Source: Gammaproteobacteria bacterium | GTDB taxonomy: Bacteria; Pseudomonadota; Gammaproteobacteria; Eutrophobiales; Eutrophobiaceae | Length of the DNA: 51,804 nucleotides | Direction: 5' to 3' | Assembly (NCBI GenBank): GCA_011772965.1 | Contig: WVYN01000077.1 | Location: 34,139-85,942, forward strand | Shown: in pieces, positions 35,024 to 44,523 of the stretch | Numbering within the stretch: position 1 is the stretch's first letter | How the letters are laid out: every line of letters starts with the position of its first letter | Translations under genes and position numbers: made by a program | Notes under the pieces: generated by a model | The model's database searches: none | Seen by the model: the letters and a program-made list of their open reading frames with translations, nothing else | What the model was told of the DNA's origin: nothing

Positions 35024-38000
35024 ATGCTTGCATCCATAGTCCATTTCTCAATCCGTTTTCGTGGTGTAATACTCGGGCTTGCGATGTTGCTGATTGCCTA
35101 CGGTATCTACGAGATACCCCGTGCCGGGCTTGATATTTTCCCTGAATTTTCCCCCAAGATGGTCATCATTCAGACCGAATCACCTGGTCTGTCATCAGAA
35201 CAGGTAGAAATACTTGTAACCCAGCGAATTGAAAACGCAATTGGTGGCTTAATCAATCTGAACTATATTCGCTCGGAATCCATTCAGGGTCTCTCGATTG
35301 TAACGGTCATTTTTGATGAAGATAGTGATATTTACCGTAACAGACAATTACTGGCAGAGCGTCTGGCAGGAATCGGTAATTCCCTGCCTGAAACAGTAAT
35401 GCAGCCGGTGATAGTACCACTGGCCTCTTCGTCAGCAACAATACTCACAATTGGCATCCGCAGTGAACAGCGTAATTGGATGGAATTGCGTGAAATTGCT
35501 GACTGGACGATCGTACCGCGGTTACTCAGTGTTCCGGGTGTTGCCGATGTTAACGTTTTTGGAGGCGATGTCAGACAACTCCAGATCCAGTTGTTACCGG
35601 AAAAACTAGTACAGTATGGACTGGCCATGGATGAAGTGGTCGCAATTGCCAAAAGGGCCACCACAATTCAGGGTGTCGGTTTCATTGAAAATGAAAATCA
35701 ACGAATCACACTGACTACTACAGGCCAGCCGCTGAACCCCGAAGAGCTTGGAAGGGTTATTTTGCGATACCACGATACACAAGCTATTTACCTCACAGAT
35801 GTGGCTGATATCAGGTGGGCAGCCAAACCGCCTTTCAGTGCTGCGGCCATCATGGGTAAACCCGGTATTGTTATGATGGTAATCGGGCAATATGGAGCCA
35901 ATACCCTGACTGTTTCCAGGGCTGTGGAATTAGCACTGGAAGATCTGGAAACACTGCTCAATAAGCAGGGTATACAGTTATATCCGGATCTGTTTCGGCC
36001 CGCCAATTATATTGAAAGCTCTTTGCATAATATTGCCGAGCATCTTGCTATCGGTGGATTATTTGTTGTTATTGTCCTTTACCTGTTTCTTTTCAATATC
36101 AAGACGGCCTTTATCTCCGCGTTGGCAATTCCCCTGTCGTTGATCAGTGCAGCACTTGTATTGCTTAATATGGGTATCAATCTCAATGTCATGGTACTGG
36201 GCGGGCTTGCAATCGCACTTGGTGAAGTTGTCGACGATGCCATTATTGATACTGAGAATATCTTCCGGCGCCTGCGTCAAAACAGGCAACTACCGCAACC
36301 CAGACCGATAGCTGATGTGGTCTTTAATGCCTCGATGGAAGTTCGGAGTTCCGTGGTCTATGCAACTTTCATTGTGGCGATTGTGTTTATTCCATTATTA
36401 ACCCTGAGCGGACTGGCAGGCCGCTTGTTTTCACCATTGGGATTTTCTTACATTTTGGCCATCCTGATGTCATTGGTGGTGGCACTGACTGTCACACCGG
36501 CCCTGTGCTACCTTTTGCTGGAACGGGGCAAAATACCAAATGATGACCCGCCATTAATCAGGATGCTGAAACCTGGCTATGGCAAGGTACTGCATTTTCT
36601 CAGCTTGTCACCCTTACTTACTATCTGCACCAGCTTGTTATTGTGTTTGTTATCACTGGCAATAGTGCCAACCCTAGGTGGTCAGTTTCTCCCGGATCTC
36701 AGGGAAGGGCATTATATTGCTCACACATCCAGTCTGCCCGGGACGTCATTACAGGAATCAATACGTATGGGTAATACCCTGACTAAAAAGTTTCTTGATA
36801 TACCCGGAGTAAGATCGGTATCACAATGGGCGGGAAGAGCTGAACGTGGAGCGGATACCTTCGGCAGTCATTACAGCGAATTCGAGGTCGATCTGGAGCC
36901 ACTGTCGGGCGGTGAACAACAGGAAGTCCTGGATCAATTACGTGCAGTGATGCGTGAAACCCCTGGTATTTTGTTTGAGGCTCATAATTTTCTATCTGAA
37001 CGAGTGGATGAAACAGTATCAGGCTATCAATCGCCTATAGTTGTGAATATTTATGGAGACAATCTGGCACAACTCGATCGGTTGGTGCAGAACGTTGCCG
37101 GGATCATTGGCTCATTACCTGGAGCTACAGACATTCAATTGCGCTCACCTCCCGGTACCCCGTTTTTACAGGTTCGTTTAAGGCTTGATGAAGTCGCAAA
37201 ATGGGGGCTCAAACCTGTAGATGTGATGGATGTTGTCCGGATTGCCTATGAAGGCGAGACAGTTGGCAGCATTAACCGGGGTAACCGTATTTTTGATGTC
37301 GTTGTTTATCTTTCAGAAGCAAAACGTAAACAGCCTTTTGATGTAAAAACCTTACCTGTTAAAACGCCGGAGGGAACCTTTATACAACTACAACAGGTAG
37401 CAGATATCAGTCAGACAGGTGGCAGGTATAATATTCTGCATCAGGGTGGGCAACGGGTTCAGACAGTGACATCACATGTGGAAGGTCGAGATCTTGAGTC
37501 ATTTATGGATGACCTGAGGCATCGCGTGTTAAATGAAGTCCAGTTTCCCGCAGGCACTTATCCTGAATTCACTGGTGCCTCTATTGAGCGGGCGAAAGCA
37601 CGTGAAGAACTTATTCTCCATTCAATCATGGCTGGTATCGGCGTTTTTATATTAATCTATATTGCCGTGGGCAGGATCAGGAATGTATTATTAATGTTGT
37701 TGAATCTGCCATTTTCACTGGTAGGTGGTGTCTTGGCCGTGGTCTTTACGAATAATATGATCTCCGTGGGGTCGATGGTTGGATTTGTAACCTTGTTTGG
37801 AATCACTGTTCGTAATTCAATTATGCTGGTCTCGCATTACCAGTATCTGGTTGAGACAGAAAGATTGCCATGGGACATGGATACAGCCATCCAGGGGGCA
37901 CAGGAACGATTGCCCTCTATAATAATGACCGCACTGGTAACAGCTCTGGCCATGCTGCCTATTGCTTTCAACAGTGATAATGCTGGAAGAGAGATCATGG

Positions 38001-38119
38001 GTCCAATGGCCAGTATCATTATTGGTGGGCTGGTTTCTTCCACCATTCTTAATCTGTTGATAATGCCCATTATCATGCATGCCTTCGGTAAGTTTGTTAG
38101 CCCTATGCACAATGGGTAA
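35024..38119 (+). CDS. HME-type RND efflux pump (CusA/CzcA family)
   Basis: A 1031-residue inner-membrane proton antiporter with 12 helices and two large periplasmic loops. Family features are GLDIFPEFSPKMVIIQTESP near residues 32-51, QILPEKLVQYGLAMDEV-like docking/porter segments, and GVADVNVFGGDVRQLQI. The TM4 motif reads LGEVVDDAIIDTENIFRRL, with two adjacent Asp, where CzcA-type pumps have VDGA and CusA-type have VDAA. The substrate is therefore not assignable from the motif. It follows the adaptor gene after 46 bp and is complete. Confidence 0.92.
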   Translation: MLASIVHFSIRFRGVILGLAMLLIAYGIYEIPRAGLDIFPEFSPKMVIIQTESPGLSSEQVEILVTQRIENAIGGLINLNYIRSESIQGLSIVTVIFDEDSDIYRNRQLLAERLAGIGNSLPETVMQPVIVPLASSSATILTIGIRSEQRNWMELREIADWTIVPRLLSVPGVADVNVFGGDVRQLQIQLLPEKLVQYGLAMDEVVAIAKRATTIQGVGFIENENQRITLTTTGQPLNPEELGRVILRYHDTQAIYLTDVADIRWAAKPPFSAAAIMGKPGIVMMVIGQYGANTLTVSRAVELALEDLETLLNKQGIQLYPDLFRPANYIESSLHNIAEHLAIGGLFVVIVLYLFLFNIKTAFISALAIPLSLISAALVLLNMGINLNVMVLGGLAIALGEVVDDAIIDTENIFRRLRQNRQLPQPRPIADVVFNASMEVRSSVVYATFIVAIVFIPLLTLSGLAGRLFSPLGFSYILAILMSLVVALTVTPALCYLLLERGKIPNDDPPLIRMLKPGYGKVLHFLSLSPLLTICTSLLLCLLSLAIVPTLGGQFLPDLREGHYIAHTSSLPGTSLQESIRMGNTLTKKFLDIPGVRSVSQWAGRAERGADTFGSHYSEFEVDLEPLSGGEQQEVLDQLRAVMRETPGILFEAHNFLSERVDETVSGYQSPIVVNIYGDNLAQLDRLVQNVAGIIGSLPGATDIQLRSPPGTPFLQVRLRLDEVAKWGLKPVDVMDVVRIAYEGETVGSINRGNRIFDVVVYLSEAKRKQPFDVKTLPVKTPEGTFIQLQQVADISQTGGRYNILHQGGQRVQTVTSHVEGRDLESFMDDLRHRVLNEVQFPAGTYPEFTGASIERAKAREELILHSIMAGIGVFILIYIAVGRIRNVLLMLLNLPFSLVGGVLAVVFTNNMISVGSMVGFVTLFGITVRNSIMLVSHYQYLVETERLPWDMDTAIQGAQERLPSIIMTALVTALAMLPIAFNSDNAGREIMGPMASIIIGGLVSSTILNLLIMPIIMHAFGKFVSPMHNG

Positions 38120-38183
38120 TATGCTTGTGTAAGCTGATTAATCTAGTAACATAAGTGTTAATTAAATAACTTGAATACTAAAT

Positions 38184-39461
38184 ATGAAAATTCTGCTCAT
38201 CGACGATTCTAGAGAATTCAGGGATCTGGCAGCAATGTATCTTAGAAAAGAATTGAAAGACAGTGTCGTGGTTAAATATGAAGTCGAGACCATGGGCAAG
38301 CCGTCTCCAGATTTCAAGTGGTCAGATTATGATGTTGTGTTACTGGATTATAACCTTGGTGGTGGTGAGGATGGCTTCACATGGTTGAAAGAATTCAGAT
38401 CCCTGCCTGATTTTCCGCCTACAATCATTCTCACCGCTGAGGGCGATGAATACATTGCAGTCAAGGCCATCAAGCTTGGTGCAGCAGATTACCTGAACAA
38501 AGTCGATATGACACCCAAGCGACTGGCACAAATGATGAGTAAGGCGATTGACTACACGCCCGAAAAATTTGCCGAACTTGAAAAAGATAAAACGAGTGCC
38601 GAGCAACTGGTTAAAAAACTTCATACTCAAAACAAACAGAAGAAAAAAGATCAAAATGAAATTGATGTTGGATCGGATTACCGGATAGTAAGGATGATTG
38701 GCCATGGCGCCATGTCCAGGGTTTATCTTGCAGAAAGAACTTCGGATAGGCTGTCGCTGGTTTTGAAAATTCTCGATATTAAAAAAGCATCACATAAAAA
38801 TTACATCAAACGTTTTATTCGTGAGGCAGAATTACTCGCCGGATTGGAAAGTCCGTTTGTCTGTAGAATATACGACCATCGAGTTACCGAAGAATATGGT
38901 TTCATCGCAATGGAATTTTTCTCAAGAGGGGACCTGAAACAGCGGATGGAACTGAATTTGACTCCGGGAGTCGCGTTTAATTATTTAACTCATATTGCAT
39001 ACGGCCTCGATGCAATACACAAAATTAATATTGTCCATCGCGATCTGAAGCCGGCAAATATCATGTTCAGGGGGGACGATAGCCTGGCATTAGCAGATTT
39101 TGGAATATCAAAAAAAATGGATGCAAAATCAGATCTCACTGCCATGGGACAGATAATTGGCACACCCCATTATATCAGCCCCGAACAGGGAGAAGGTAAG
39201 GCAATTGATCAACGTTCGGATATTTATAGTGCCGGTGTATTACTTTATGAGTTGCTAACTGGCAAGAAACCGTTTACAGCATCATCGGCAGCAGCAGTTA
39301 TCTATCGCCATGTTCATGCAGAGATCCCGACCTTATCGGAAGAATTGTCACCTTATCAGGAAATAATCAACAAGGCTCTCGCAAAAAAACCTGAAGACAG
39401 ATTCCAGACAGCCGCTGAATTTATTAAAGTTCTGGAAGAGGCTGAAAAAAGTTGCAATTAG
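38184..39461 (+). CDS. Receiver-domain / serine-threonine protein kinase fusion
   Basis: A 425-residue cytoplasmic protein. Residues 1-125 form a response-regulator receiver (ILLIDDSREFRDLAAMYL; phospho-Asp in DYDVVLLDYNLGGGEDGF; KLGAADYLNK). A charged linker follows. From about residue 165 comes a Hanks-type kinase: glycine loop GHGAMSRVYLAE, catalytic Lys in LVLKIL, HRDLKPANIMF, DFG in LADFGISKK, and GTPHYISPEQ activation segment. All catalytic residues are present, so it should be active. No transmembrane or PASTA domain is seen. It is 64 bp after the RND gene, and its stop overlaps the convergent TPR gene by 4 bp. Confidence 0.93.
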   Translation: MKILLIDDSREFRDLAAMYLRKELKDSVVVKYEVETMGKPSPDFKWSDYDVVLLDYNLGGGEDGFTWLKEFRSLPDFPPTIILTAEGDEYIAVKAIKLGAADYLNKVDMTPKRLAQMMSKAIDYTPEKFAELEKDKTSAEQLVKKLHTQNKQKKKDQNEIDVGSDYRIVRMIGHGAMSRVYLAERTSDRLSLVLKILDIKKASHKNYIKRFIREAELLAGLESPFVCRIYDHRVTEEYGFIAMEFFSRGDLKQRMELNLTPGVAFNYLTHIAYGLDAIHKINIVHRDLKPANIMFRGDDSLALADFGISKKMDAKSDLTAMGQIIGTPHYISPEQGEGKAIDQRSDIYSAGVLLYELLTGKKPFTASSAAAVIYRHVHAEIPTLSEELSPYQEIINKALAKKPEDRFQTAAEFIKVLEEAEKSCN

Positions 39462-40678
39462 TTTTTACTTGCGGTTTCAATTTTTCGGTTGAGTTTTGCT
39501 AGCCACCATTCTGCCTGTTGCTTAGTGCTCTGATTTGTAGATGCCTTGTTCAGGGCCTTGTTGGAAATGACCACCTTATCATTATGATAAGCCGCTATAC
39601 CCAGTAACAGATTGGCGCGGGCGTTTTTATTATTATCATCAATATTATTTGCATCCTCCAGCGCGGATTGGGCTTTATCCCACCTATGTTGCTTGAAATA
39701 AATTTGCCCAATTCTAAGATACACGTCCGGGTCGCCACTCATCTGGGCAATGTCATTCAATACTTGAAGGGCTTTATCATCTTCATTGGAGCGAATCCAG
39801 CTGTTAGCAAGCAAGTCCAGATTCTCACGGCTTCGTGGAATAATGTTCTTACCAAGTTTTTCCTCGAGAAAAAGTGCTGCTTTATGTGGAATATCTTCTA
39901 CAAGATATAGATTCACCAGTTGCTTTATCTCTAATTCAGTTAATAAATTTTTTTTGTCAGCTAGCTCATAGACAGCGATTGCCTTTCTGTTATTGTCAGC
40001 CCGAAGATATGTATTTGCCAGATATAACAAGTAATCAGATTCTTCCGGGAAACGTTTAATCATATTGACCAATGTATTACTGGCATCCTCATACTGTTCC
40101 AGTTCATAGTAGGCAACAAACAACATTTCATACCAGTAATTTTCAGGATCTTCTGAAATCCTTAACGCCTGTTTTAAATGCGGCACCATGTCAGCATATT
40201 GTTCCAGTTGGTAGTAAACAGTGGCAGCAAAAATATGGGCCTCAATGCCAGGCCTTGGAGTTTTATTCAACCAGGTCTCAAGATAATCACGGCTTTGCTT
40301 GAGATCTCCCTGCTGGACATGCAGTTGCGCTATGATATAGGTCAGGTTCAGGGTGACATCATTTGGCAAGGCCCCGAATTCCAGGGAAGTAATAAAGGCA
40401 TCCAGGGCTTCGTAGTATTGCTCCATGGCATTATAAATATACCCCAGTGTCTGGTTCAAAACTGCTTTTTCATAGTTACTTAGATCTCTTGTCAGAAGTT
40501 CTACCAGCTTGGTTCTTGCCTCAGGATATTTATTTTCATCCATGAGTTTCTGAATTTCCTGCAAGGGTTGATAAAGTTTATCAGAGAGCAGGTATTTTCC
40601 GTTATCTTCAGCATGAGAAGATATTGGTGGTGCACCGAGCAGCAATAAAGCAGATAGAAACAGGATATATAATTTCAT
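39458..40678 (-). CDS. Periplasmic TPR-repeat protein of the TonB system
   Basis: A 406-residue protein with signal peptide (LYILFLSALLLLGAPPISSHAED, cleavage near residue 23) and about eight tetratricopeptide-like repeats over the rest (for example NYWYEMLFVAYYELEQYEDA and DVYLRIGQIYFKQHRWDKAQ). A TPR protein at the end of TonB2/TtpC operons is common (established knowledge); its role is probably as an interaction scaffold. It lies 4 bp downstream of tonB. It overlaps the convergent kinase gene by 4 bp. Confidence 0.88.
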   Translation of the reverse strand: MKLYILFLSALLLLGAPPISSHAEDNGKYLLSDKLYQPLQEIQKLMDENKYPEARTKLVELLTRDLSNYEKAVLNQTLGYIYNAMEQYYEALDAFITSLEFGALPNDVTLNLTYIIAQLHVQQGDLKQSRDYLETWLNKTPRPGIEAHIFAATVYYQLEQYADMVPHLKQALRISEDPENYWYEMLFVAYYELEQYEDASNTLVNMIKRFPEESDYLLYLANTYLRADNNRKAIAVYELADKKNLLTELEIKQLVNLYLVEDIPHKAALFLEEKLGKNIIPRSRENLDLLANSWIRSNEDDKALQVLNDIAQMSGDPDVYLRIGQIYFKQHRWDKAQSALEDANNIDDNNKNARANLLLGIAAYHNDKVVISNKALNKASTNQSTKQQAEWWLAKLNRKIETASKN

Positions 40679-40682
40679 TTCA

Positions 40683-41351
40683 TCAGCCCTGAAGTGAAAA
40701 CCGTATTACCTGACGAGCGCGTTGTTCGACTGCCTTGCCATTACTTATTTTCGGGGGAAATTCCCATTTTTGTAGGGCCCGGCGTACCGCTTGTTCAAAC
40801 ATGCCCTCGGGTTCCGACTCGACGACTTTTATATCTTTTACCTTTCCCTCGATATCAATAGTGAATTCCATCACCACATAACCTTCTATGCCCGCACGTT
40901 GGGCTCGGGGTGGGTAAATGGGTTCTATCCTTCGGATAGGTATAAGATTGGAATCTATTACCGGCAGTTCTGGACCAATATCAGCCGGAGCAGATTTCAT
41001 GAAATCACCAATATAGGGAACTCCATCTACACCAAGAGGGATATCGATATTCGGACTGGGTGCGGGTAAATTCGGTTGCGGAGTGTCGGGTATCTCGGAT
41101 ACAGGTTCGGTAGGCAGTTCCGGAGGGGTCTCCGGCTCCTCTAGCTCTTCCGTTTCCTGTTCTTCTAACGGTTCTCTGCTGGTGTCTTTTTTCTTTTGTA
41201 TATCGATAAACTCAATATTACTCAGTGATTCAAATTTCGGCAGCTTAACCACCTCATTGGTGACCAGGTGATAAATCAAAAGAAATAGCAGGAAATTGAT
41301 CGCCAGCGAAAGAATGATAACTGCAGGGATTTTGTAGGCATAAGTCACCAT
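40683..41351 (-). CDS. TonB energy transducer (TonB2-like)
   Basis: A 222-residue protein that would transmit inner-membrane energy to outer-membrane receptors. It has an N-terminal helix (about 8-30: IPAVIILSLAINFLLFLLIY), a Glu/Pro-rich spacer (residues about 60-100, EETEELEEPETPPELPTEP-like), and the C-terminal TonB domain with RIEPIYPPRAQRAGIEGYVV and ALQKWEFPPKISNGK. Short spacer and pairing with TtpC-type genes match the TonB2 class. No TonB-dependent receptor gene is in the window. Confidence 0.92.
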   Translation of the reverse strand: MVTYAYKIPAVIILSLAINFLLFLLIYHLVTNEVVKLPKFESLSNIEFIDIQKKKDTSREPLEEQETEELEEPETPPELPTEPVSEIPDTPQPNLPAPSPNIDIPLGVDGVPYIGDFMKSAPADIGPELPVIDSNLIPIRRIEPIYPPRAQRAGIEGYVVMEFTIDIEGKVKDIKVVESEPEGMFEQAVRRALQKWEFPPKISNGKAVEQRARQVIRFSLQG

Positions 41352-41376
41352 AATGACAGCGGCAGCTATAGAATTT

Positions 41377-41781
41377 TTATTCCCGTTCAGCTGCTATAGC
41401 GACTTTCGTCACGCCAGCAAGTCTGACCTGATCCAGAACATCCACGGTCATTCCGGCACGTGAATCCTTGTCTGCCAGTATAATGACGGATCCTTCCGGA
41501 TTCTGTGCCTGTTGTTGTTCAACATAGGCACGAATGGTTCTGATATCGATATTCCGGTTCTCAACCCAGATTTCATTATTTTTGTCGATGGCAATCACCA
41601 GGTTGCTTGCTTCTTGTCTGACAGCGGTTTGTGCACTTGGACGATCAACCTCTATCCCTGCCTCTTTGGTAAATGATGCTGTGACCAGAAAAAAGATCAG
41701 TAATATGAAAACCATATCAATCAGTGGTGTCAGATTGACATTGGCGGCTTTGGTACTGTGTTCTGAATGACTAGGTCGCAT
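41377..41781 (-). CDS. exbD: Biopolymer transport protein ExbD
   Basis: Partner of ExbB in the proton channel that drives TonB. I set the start at 41781 (MRPSHSEHSTKAANVNLTPL), giving 134 residues; the longer open frame upstream is overlap with exbB. The membrane helix PLIDMVFILLIFFLVTASF carries the essential Asp after PLI. The periplasmic domain ends with ILADKDSRAGMTVDVLDQVR and GVTKVAIA, typical of ExbD. exbB ends 1 bp before the start. Confidence 0.94.
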   Translation of the reverse strand: MRPSHSEHSTKAANVNLTPLIDMVFILLIFFLVTASFTKEAGIEVDRPSAQTAVRQEASNLVIAIDKNNEIWVENRNIDIRTIRAYVEQQQAQNPEGSVIILADKDSRAGMTVDVLDQVRLAGVTKVAIAAERE

Positions 41782-41782
41782 A

Positions 41783-42295
41783 TCAGATTTGCAAACAATC
41801 TTTTGCTTCTTCCTGGTAAGTACTGATCCGGTGTTCCAGATCATTGCAGAAATAAATTCCGGCAAGGGCCGTGACAAGCCCGGCAATGGTTGGCAACAGG
41901 GCACGGGATATGCCGGTTGCCATACCCTGGGTATTGCCGGTACTGAATACATTCATGATGTCGAACAATGCAATCATTCCGGTAACGGTGCCCAGTAAAC
42001 CCAGTAGAGGCAACACGGATGTTGTTGCGTGTATCAGTAACATGAATTTGCTCGATGTTATCTCAATGTCGGCCAGCAATCCTTCCCTTATACGCATCGC
42101 ATACCAGGAGGTATGATCGGTACGGGAATGCCATGTATCAACTGCCTTTTGCAAGTCTTTTGGGTAAATAAAACGTACATACCAGTAACGCTCCAGTATC
42201 AGGATCCATAAACCAACCGACACGATCAGTACCACCATGAAAATAGGTCCCCCTCGTTCAAAAAATTCTATTGCAGTTTCAAGGAGGTTTTGCAT
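41783..42295 (-). CDS. exbB: Biopolymer transport protein ExbB (short form)
   Basis: A 170-residue proton channel subunit with three helices (about 17-35, 85-110, 125-150). The channel-forming segment TTSVLPLLGLLGTVTGMIAL and GISRALLPTIAGLVTALAGI match the MotA/TolQ/ExbB family. It follows the longer TtpC-like paralogue by 3 bp and precedes exbD by 1 bp. Two ExbB-type proteins in one operon is the Vibrio TtpC/TonB2 arrangement. Confidence 0.94.
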   Translation of the reverse strand: MQNLLETAIEFFERGGPIFMVVLIVSVGLWILILERYWYVRFIYPKDLQKAVDTWHSRTDHTSWYAMRIREGLLADIEITSSKFMLLIHATTSVLPLLGLLGTVTGMIALFDIMNVFSTGNTQGMATGISRALLPTIAGLVTALAGIYFCNDLEHRISTYQEEAKDCLQI

Positions 42296-42298
42296 GTG

Positions 42299-43636
42299 TT
42301 ATTGCTTCCTTTTTTCAGCCAGCATCGCCACGAATGCTGCACTTTTTTCATCAAGAATATGGATCAGACGATTGCTTTTGGATGACAGGAACCCATGAAA
42401 TAGTAACAGCGGTATGGAAGTTGTCAGCCCCATGACTGTGGTTACCAGTGCCTGGGAGATACCGCCGGACATTACCCTTGGATCACCGGTGCCAAACAGC
42501 GTAATTGACTGAAATGTTTCAATAATACCAGTTACGGTACCCAGCAAACCCAGTAACAGCGCTATTTCTGCCAGCAGGGAAATAATACGCAGGCCGCGCT
42601 GTAGGACCGGTAGTTCCTTGAGTATGGCTTCATCCAGTTTCAATTCCAGGGTTTCGGTGTCTACATCCGGATTATTCTGGTAAACCGCCATAATCCTGCC
42701 CAGGGGATTATCCCCGGGAGTTTTATCATCCATCTGCACTTTAAACTCATAGTCGATCCTGTTCAGCTTGATATAACGCGTTATTGCAATCAGCAGACCA
42801 ATCAAACCAAGAGTTATTATCAATACGCCTACCGGTCCACCTTGGGCAATGCGGGTCATCAGGTCAGGTACCTGGATGAGTAGCGCAAGCATGGCGCCAC
42901 TGGTTGGGTCAATAGGGAAGGGAACAATACCGCTCTCGGCTTCTTCGAGTTCTTTTGCCATTGACTGGAAACGCGCCGCTGGTTGTCGGCCGGGTTCTAT
43001 CAGATGCGGGCTTTCCGGCAGAAATCTCAGAAAACGGCCATCGGCAACAACGTTAAATACACCCACGCGGGTAACGGTTTTTTCTGTTTCTTCACCTGTA
43101 TTGGTAATGATTTTGGCCGGGAATTTTGCAACTTTTCCGGCTTCAACCATCTCATCCAGCATCAGCTTCCAAACTTCTTCAAGATGGCTGATGGCTGGCA
43201 GCGATTTGCTTGCAGCCAGTTCATCAATCAGGTCATCCCGATCGGGTTTTTGTGCAGAAACCAGAGATGAGTCAATAACAGAGTCAACATCATTGGCCAG
43301 TTGCCTGACAATGCCATGCAATTCTCCCAGTGAGCCCATGCGACTGGAAAGTTGTGAATCCAGTGCATTGATTTCGCGTTCATTCTGTTCGTAAATGGAT
43401 TTAAGCGCCTTGCTGCGTTTTTCCTCGGCAATCAGCAAGTCCGTGGCATCTTCCAGTAATTTTTTCTGTTCACTGTACTCTCTTAGGAAACGCTCTTCAC
43501 GTTGTTGGTTCAGTTTTTTTTGTGTCAGGCTTTCTTCTTTTACTTGCTTTAACAATTCTTCCAGCGTAGTAATTTCCTCCGCCTGAACAGGAATGAAAAG
43601 TGAAAATGAAAAAATGATCAGAAAAAGATTTTTCAT
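42299..43636 (-). CDS. TtpC-like long ExbB-family protein
   Basis: A 445-residue protein. A signal peptide (residues 1-19) precedes a long periplasmic coiled-coil (about 20-120; EQKKLLEDATDLLIAEEKRS) and a small folded region (about 125-260). Then come three membrane helices with the ExbB-type motif RIISLLAEIALLLGLLGTVT and SQALVTTVMGLTTSIPLLLF. TtpC is an additional component of TonB2 systems in vibrios (established knowledge). It overlaps the DUF3450 gene by 4 bp. Function by analogy only. Confidence 0.88.
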   Translation of the reverse strand: MKNLFLIIFSFSLFIPVQAEEITTLEELLKQVKEESLTQKKLNQQREERFLREYSEQKKLLEDATDLLIAEEKRSKALKSIYEQNEREINALDSQLSSRMGSLGELHGIVRQLANDVDSVIDSSLVSAQKPDRDDLIDELAASKSLPAISHLEEVWKLMLDEMVEAGKVAKFPAKIITNTGEETEKTVTRVGVFNVVADGRFLRFLPESPHLIEPGRQPAARFQSMAKELEEAESGIVPFPIDPTSGAMLALLIQVPDLMTRIAQGGPVGVLIITLGLIGLLIAITRYIKLNRIDYEFKVQMDDKTPGDNPLGRIMAVYQNNPDVDTETLELKLDEAILKELPVLQRGLRIISLLAEIALLLGLLGTVTGIIETFQSITLFGTGDPRVMSGGISQALVTTVMGLTTSIPLLLFHGFLSSKSNRLIHILDEKSAAFVAMLAEKRKQ

Positions 43637-44400
43637 TCAGACTTCTCCGGCAGGTGAACCGGGATTTTAAACAATGCCGGCGGTGATTGTTTTTTTGCAA
43701 TCTGGATTCCCTCAGCTATAGATTTATTGTACTTGCCTGGCAATGACTCCCATTGTTCAGTCCTTTTATTCCAGAAACCACTGTCTTCACCATCCAGAGT
43801 CTGATACAGGAGGGCGAGGCGACCAATCCGTAGTGTCTCCACAGTGATGCTTTGTCCATTAATTTCTATAACATGGTTTTCCGTTGCAATATTGCGACCA
43901 TATTCCATTTCTATCTGGTAGGTTTCCATAATTCTGCGATACTTATCGGGCAGGCTGACATCTGGACGATCCATCATTTCCTTTATCAGATTAAGACGTG
44001 CCTGACGTTCCTCGGTAAGAAACGGCATATCAAGACGAATAAATTCCTCGAGAATCTCGATCATACGTAACATTAATGGCACAATATTACGTTGTGTTTC
44101 TTCAATGCTGTTTAACTGTGAAAGATTTGAAATCTTCTCTGCTCTCTGATTCTTAATTAGTTTTTCAAGCTGAGCGTTATAGGTTTTCAGGCTGTCTATC
44201 TGCTGCAAGGTGTACTGATATGCCTCGAGCATGCCGCGGGTTTCGTTGGATAGTTGCTCGATTTTTTCCTGAGTCTTGCGAGTCTCGATGTTGGTTTCGA
44301 CTGCCTTTTCGATCGCCTTGTCCAGCGCGTCGGTGTCAGCCATGGCCGGAACCAGGCTGAATACCAGTATTAATAATAAGAGCTTGTTAGATATATTCAT
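43633..44400 (-). CDS. DUF3450 family periplasmic coiled-coil protein
   Basis: A 255-residue protein with a signal peptide (LLLLILVFSLVPAMADTD, cleavage near residue 22), then a coiled coil (about 30-105) and a conserved segment (RLDMPFLTEERQARLNLIKE, and KYRRIMETYQIEMEYGRNI). These identify DUF3450, which regularly heads TtpC-TonB2 operons. It may pair with the coiled-coil part of the TtpC-like protein. It is the first gene of the six-gene operon, preceded by a Fur-box-like site. Confidence 0.88.
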   Translation of the reverse strand: MNISNKLLLLILVFSLVPAMADTDALDKAIEKAVETNIETRKTQEKIEQLSNETRGMLEAYQYTLQQIDSLKTYNAQLEKLIKNQRAEKISNLSQLNSIEETQRNIVPLMLRMIEILEEFIRLDMPFLTEERQARLNLIKEMMDRPDVSLPDKYRRIMETYQIEMEYGRNIATENHVIEINGQSITVETLRIGRLALLYQTLDGEDSGFWNKRTEQWESLPGKYNKSIAEGIQIAKKQSPPALFKIPVHLPEKSE

Positions 44401-44442
44401 TGGAATTATCAGGATTTTTTCCCAAATGACTTGATTTAATTG

Positions 44443-44460
44443 GATAAATGATAACTATTC
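44443..44460 (-). promoter_or_regulatory. Fur-box-like site upstream of the TonB operon
   Basis: The plus strand GATAAATGATAACTATTC resembles the GATAATGATAATCATTATC Fur consensus: AATGATAA and TATT align with the central hexamers. It lies 43 bp before the first gene of the DUF3450-TtpC-ExbB-ExbD-TonB operon, an expected target for iron control. It is AT-rich by nature, so chance matches occur. Confidence 0.4.
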
Positions 44461-44523
44461 TTTTTAATAACATCCATTAATTACCTTCCGGGCACATTTC
44501 CAACTTGGGGGATCCAAGCTACC

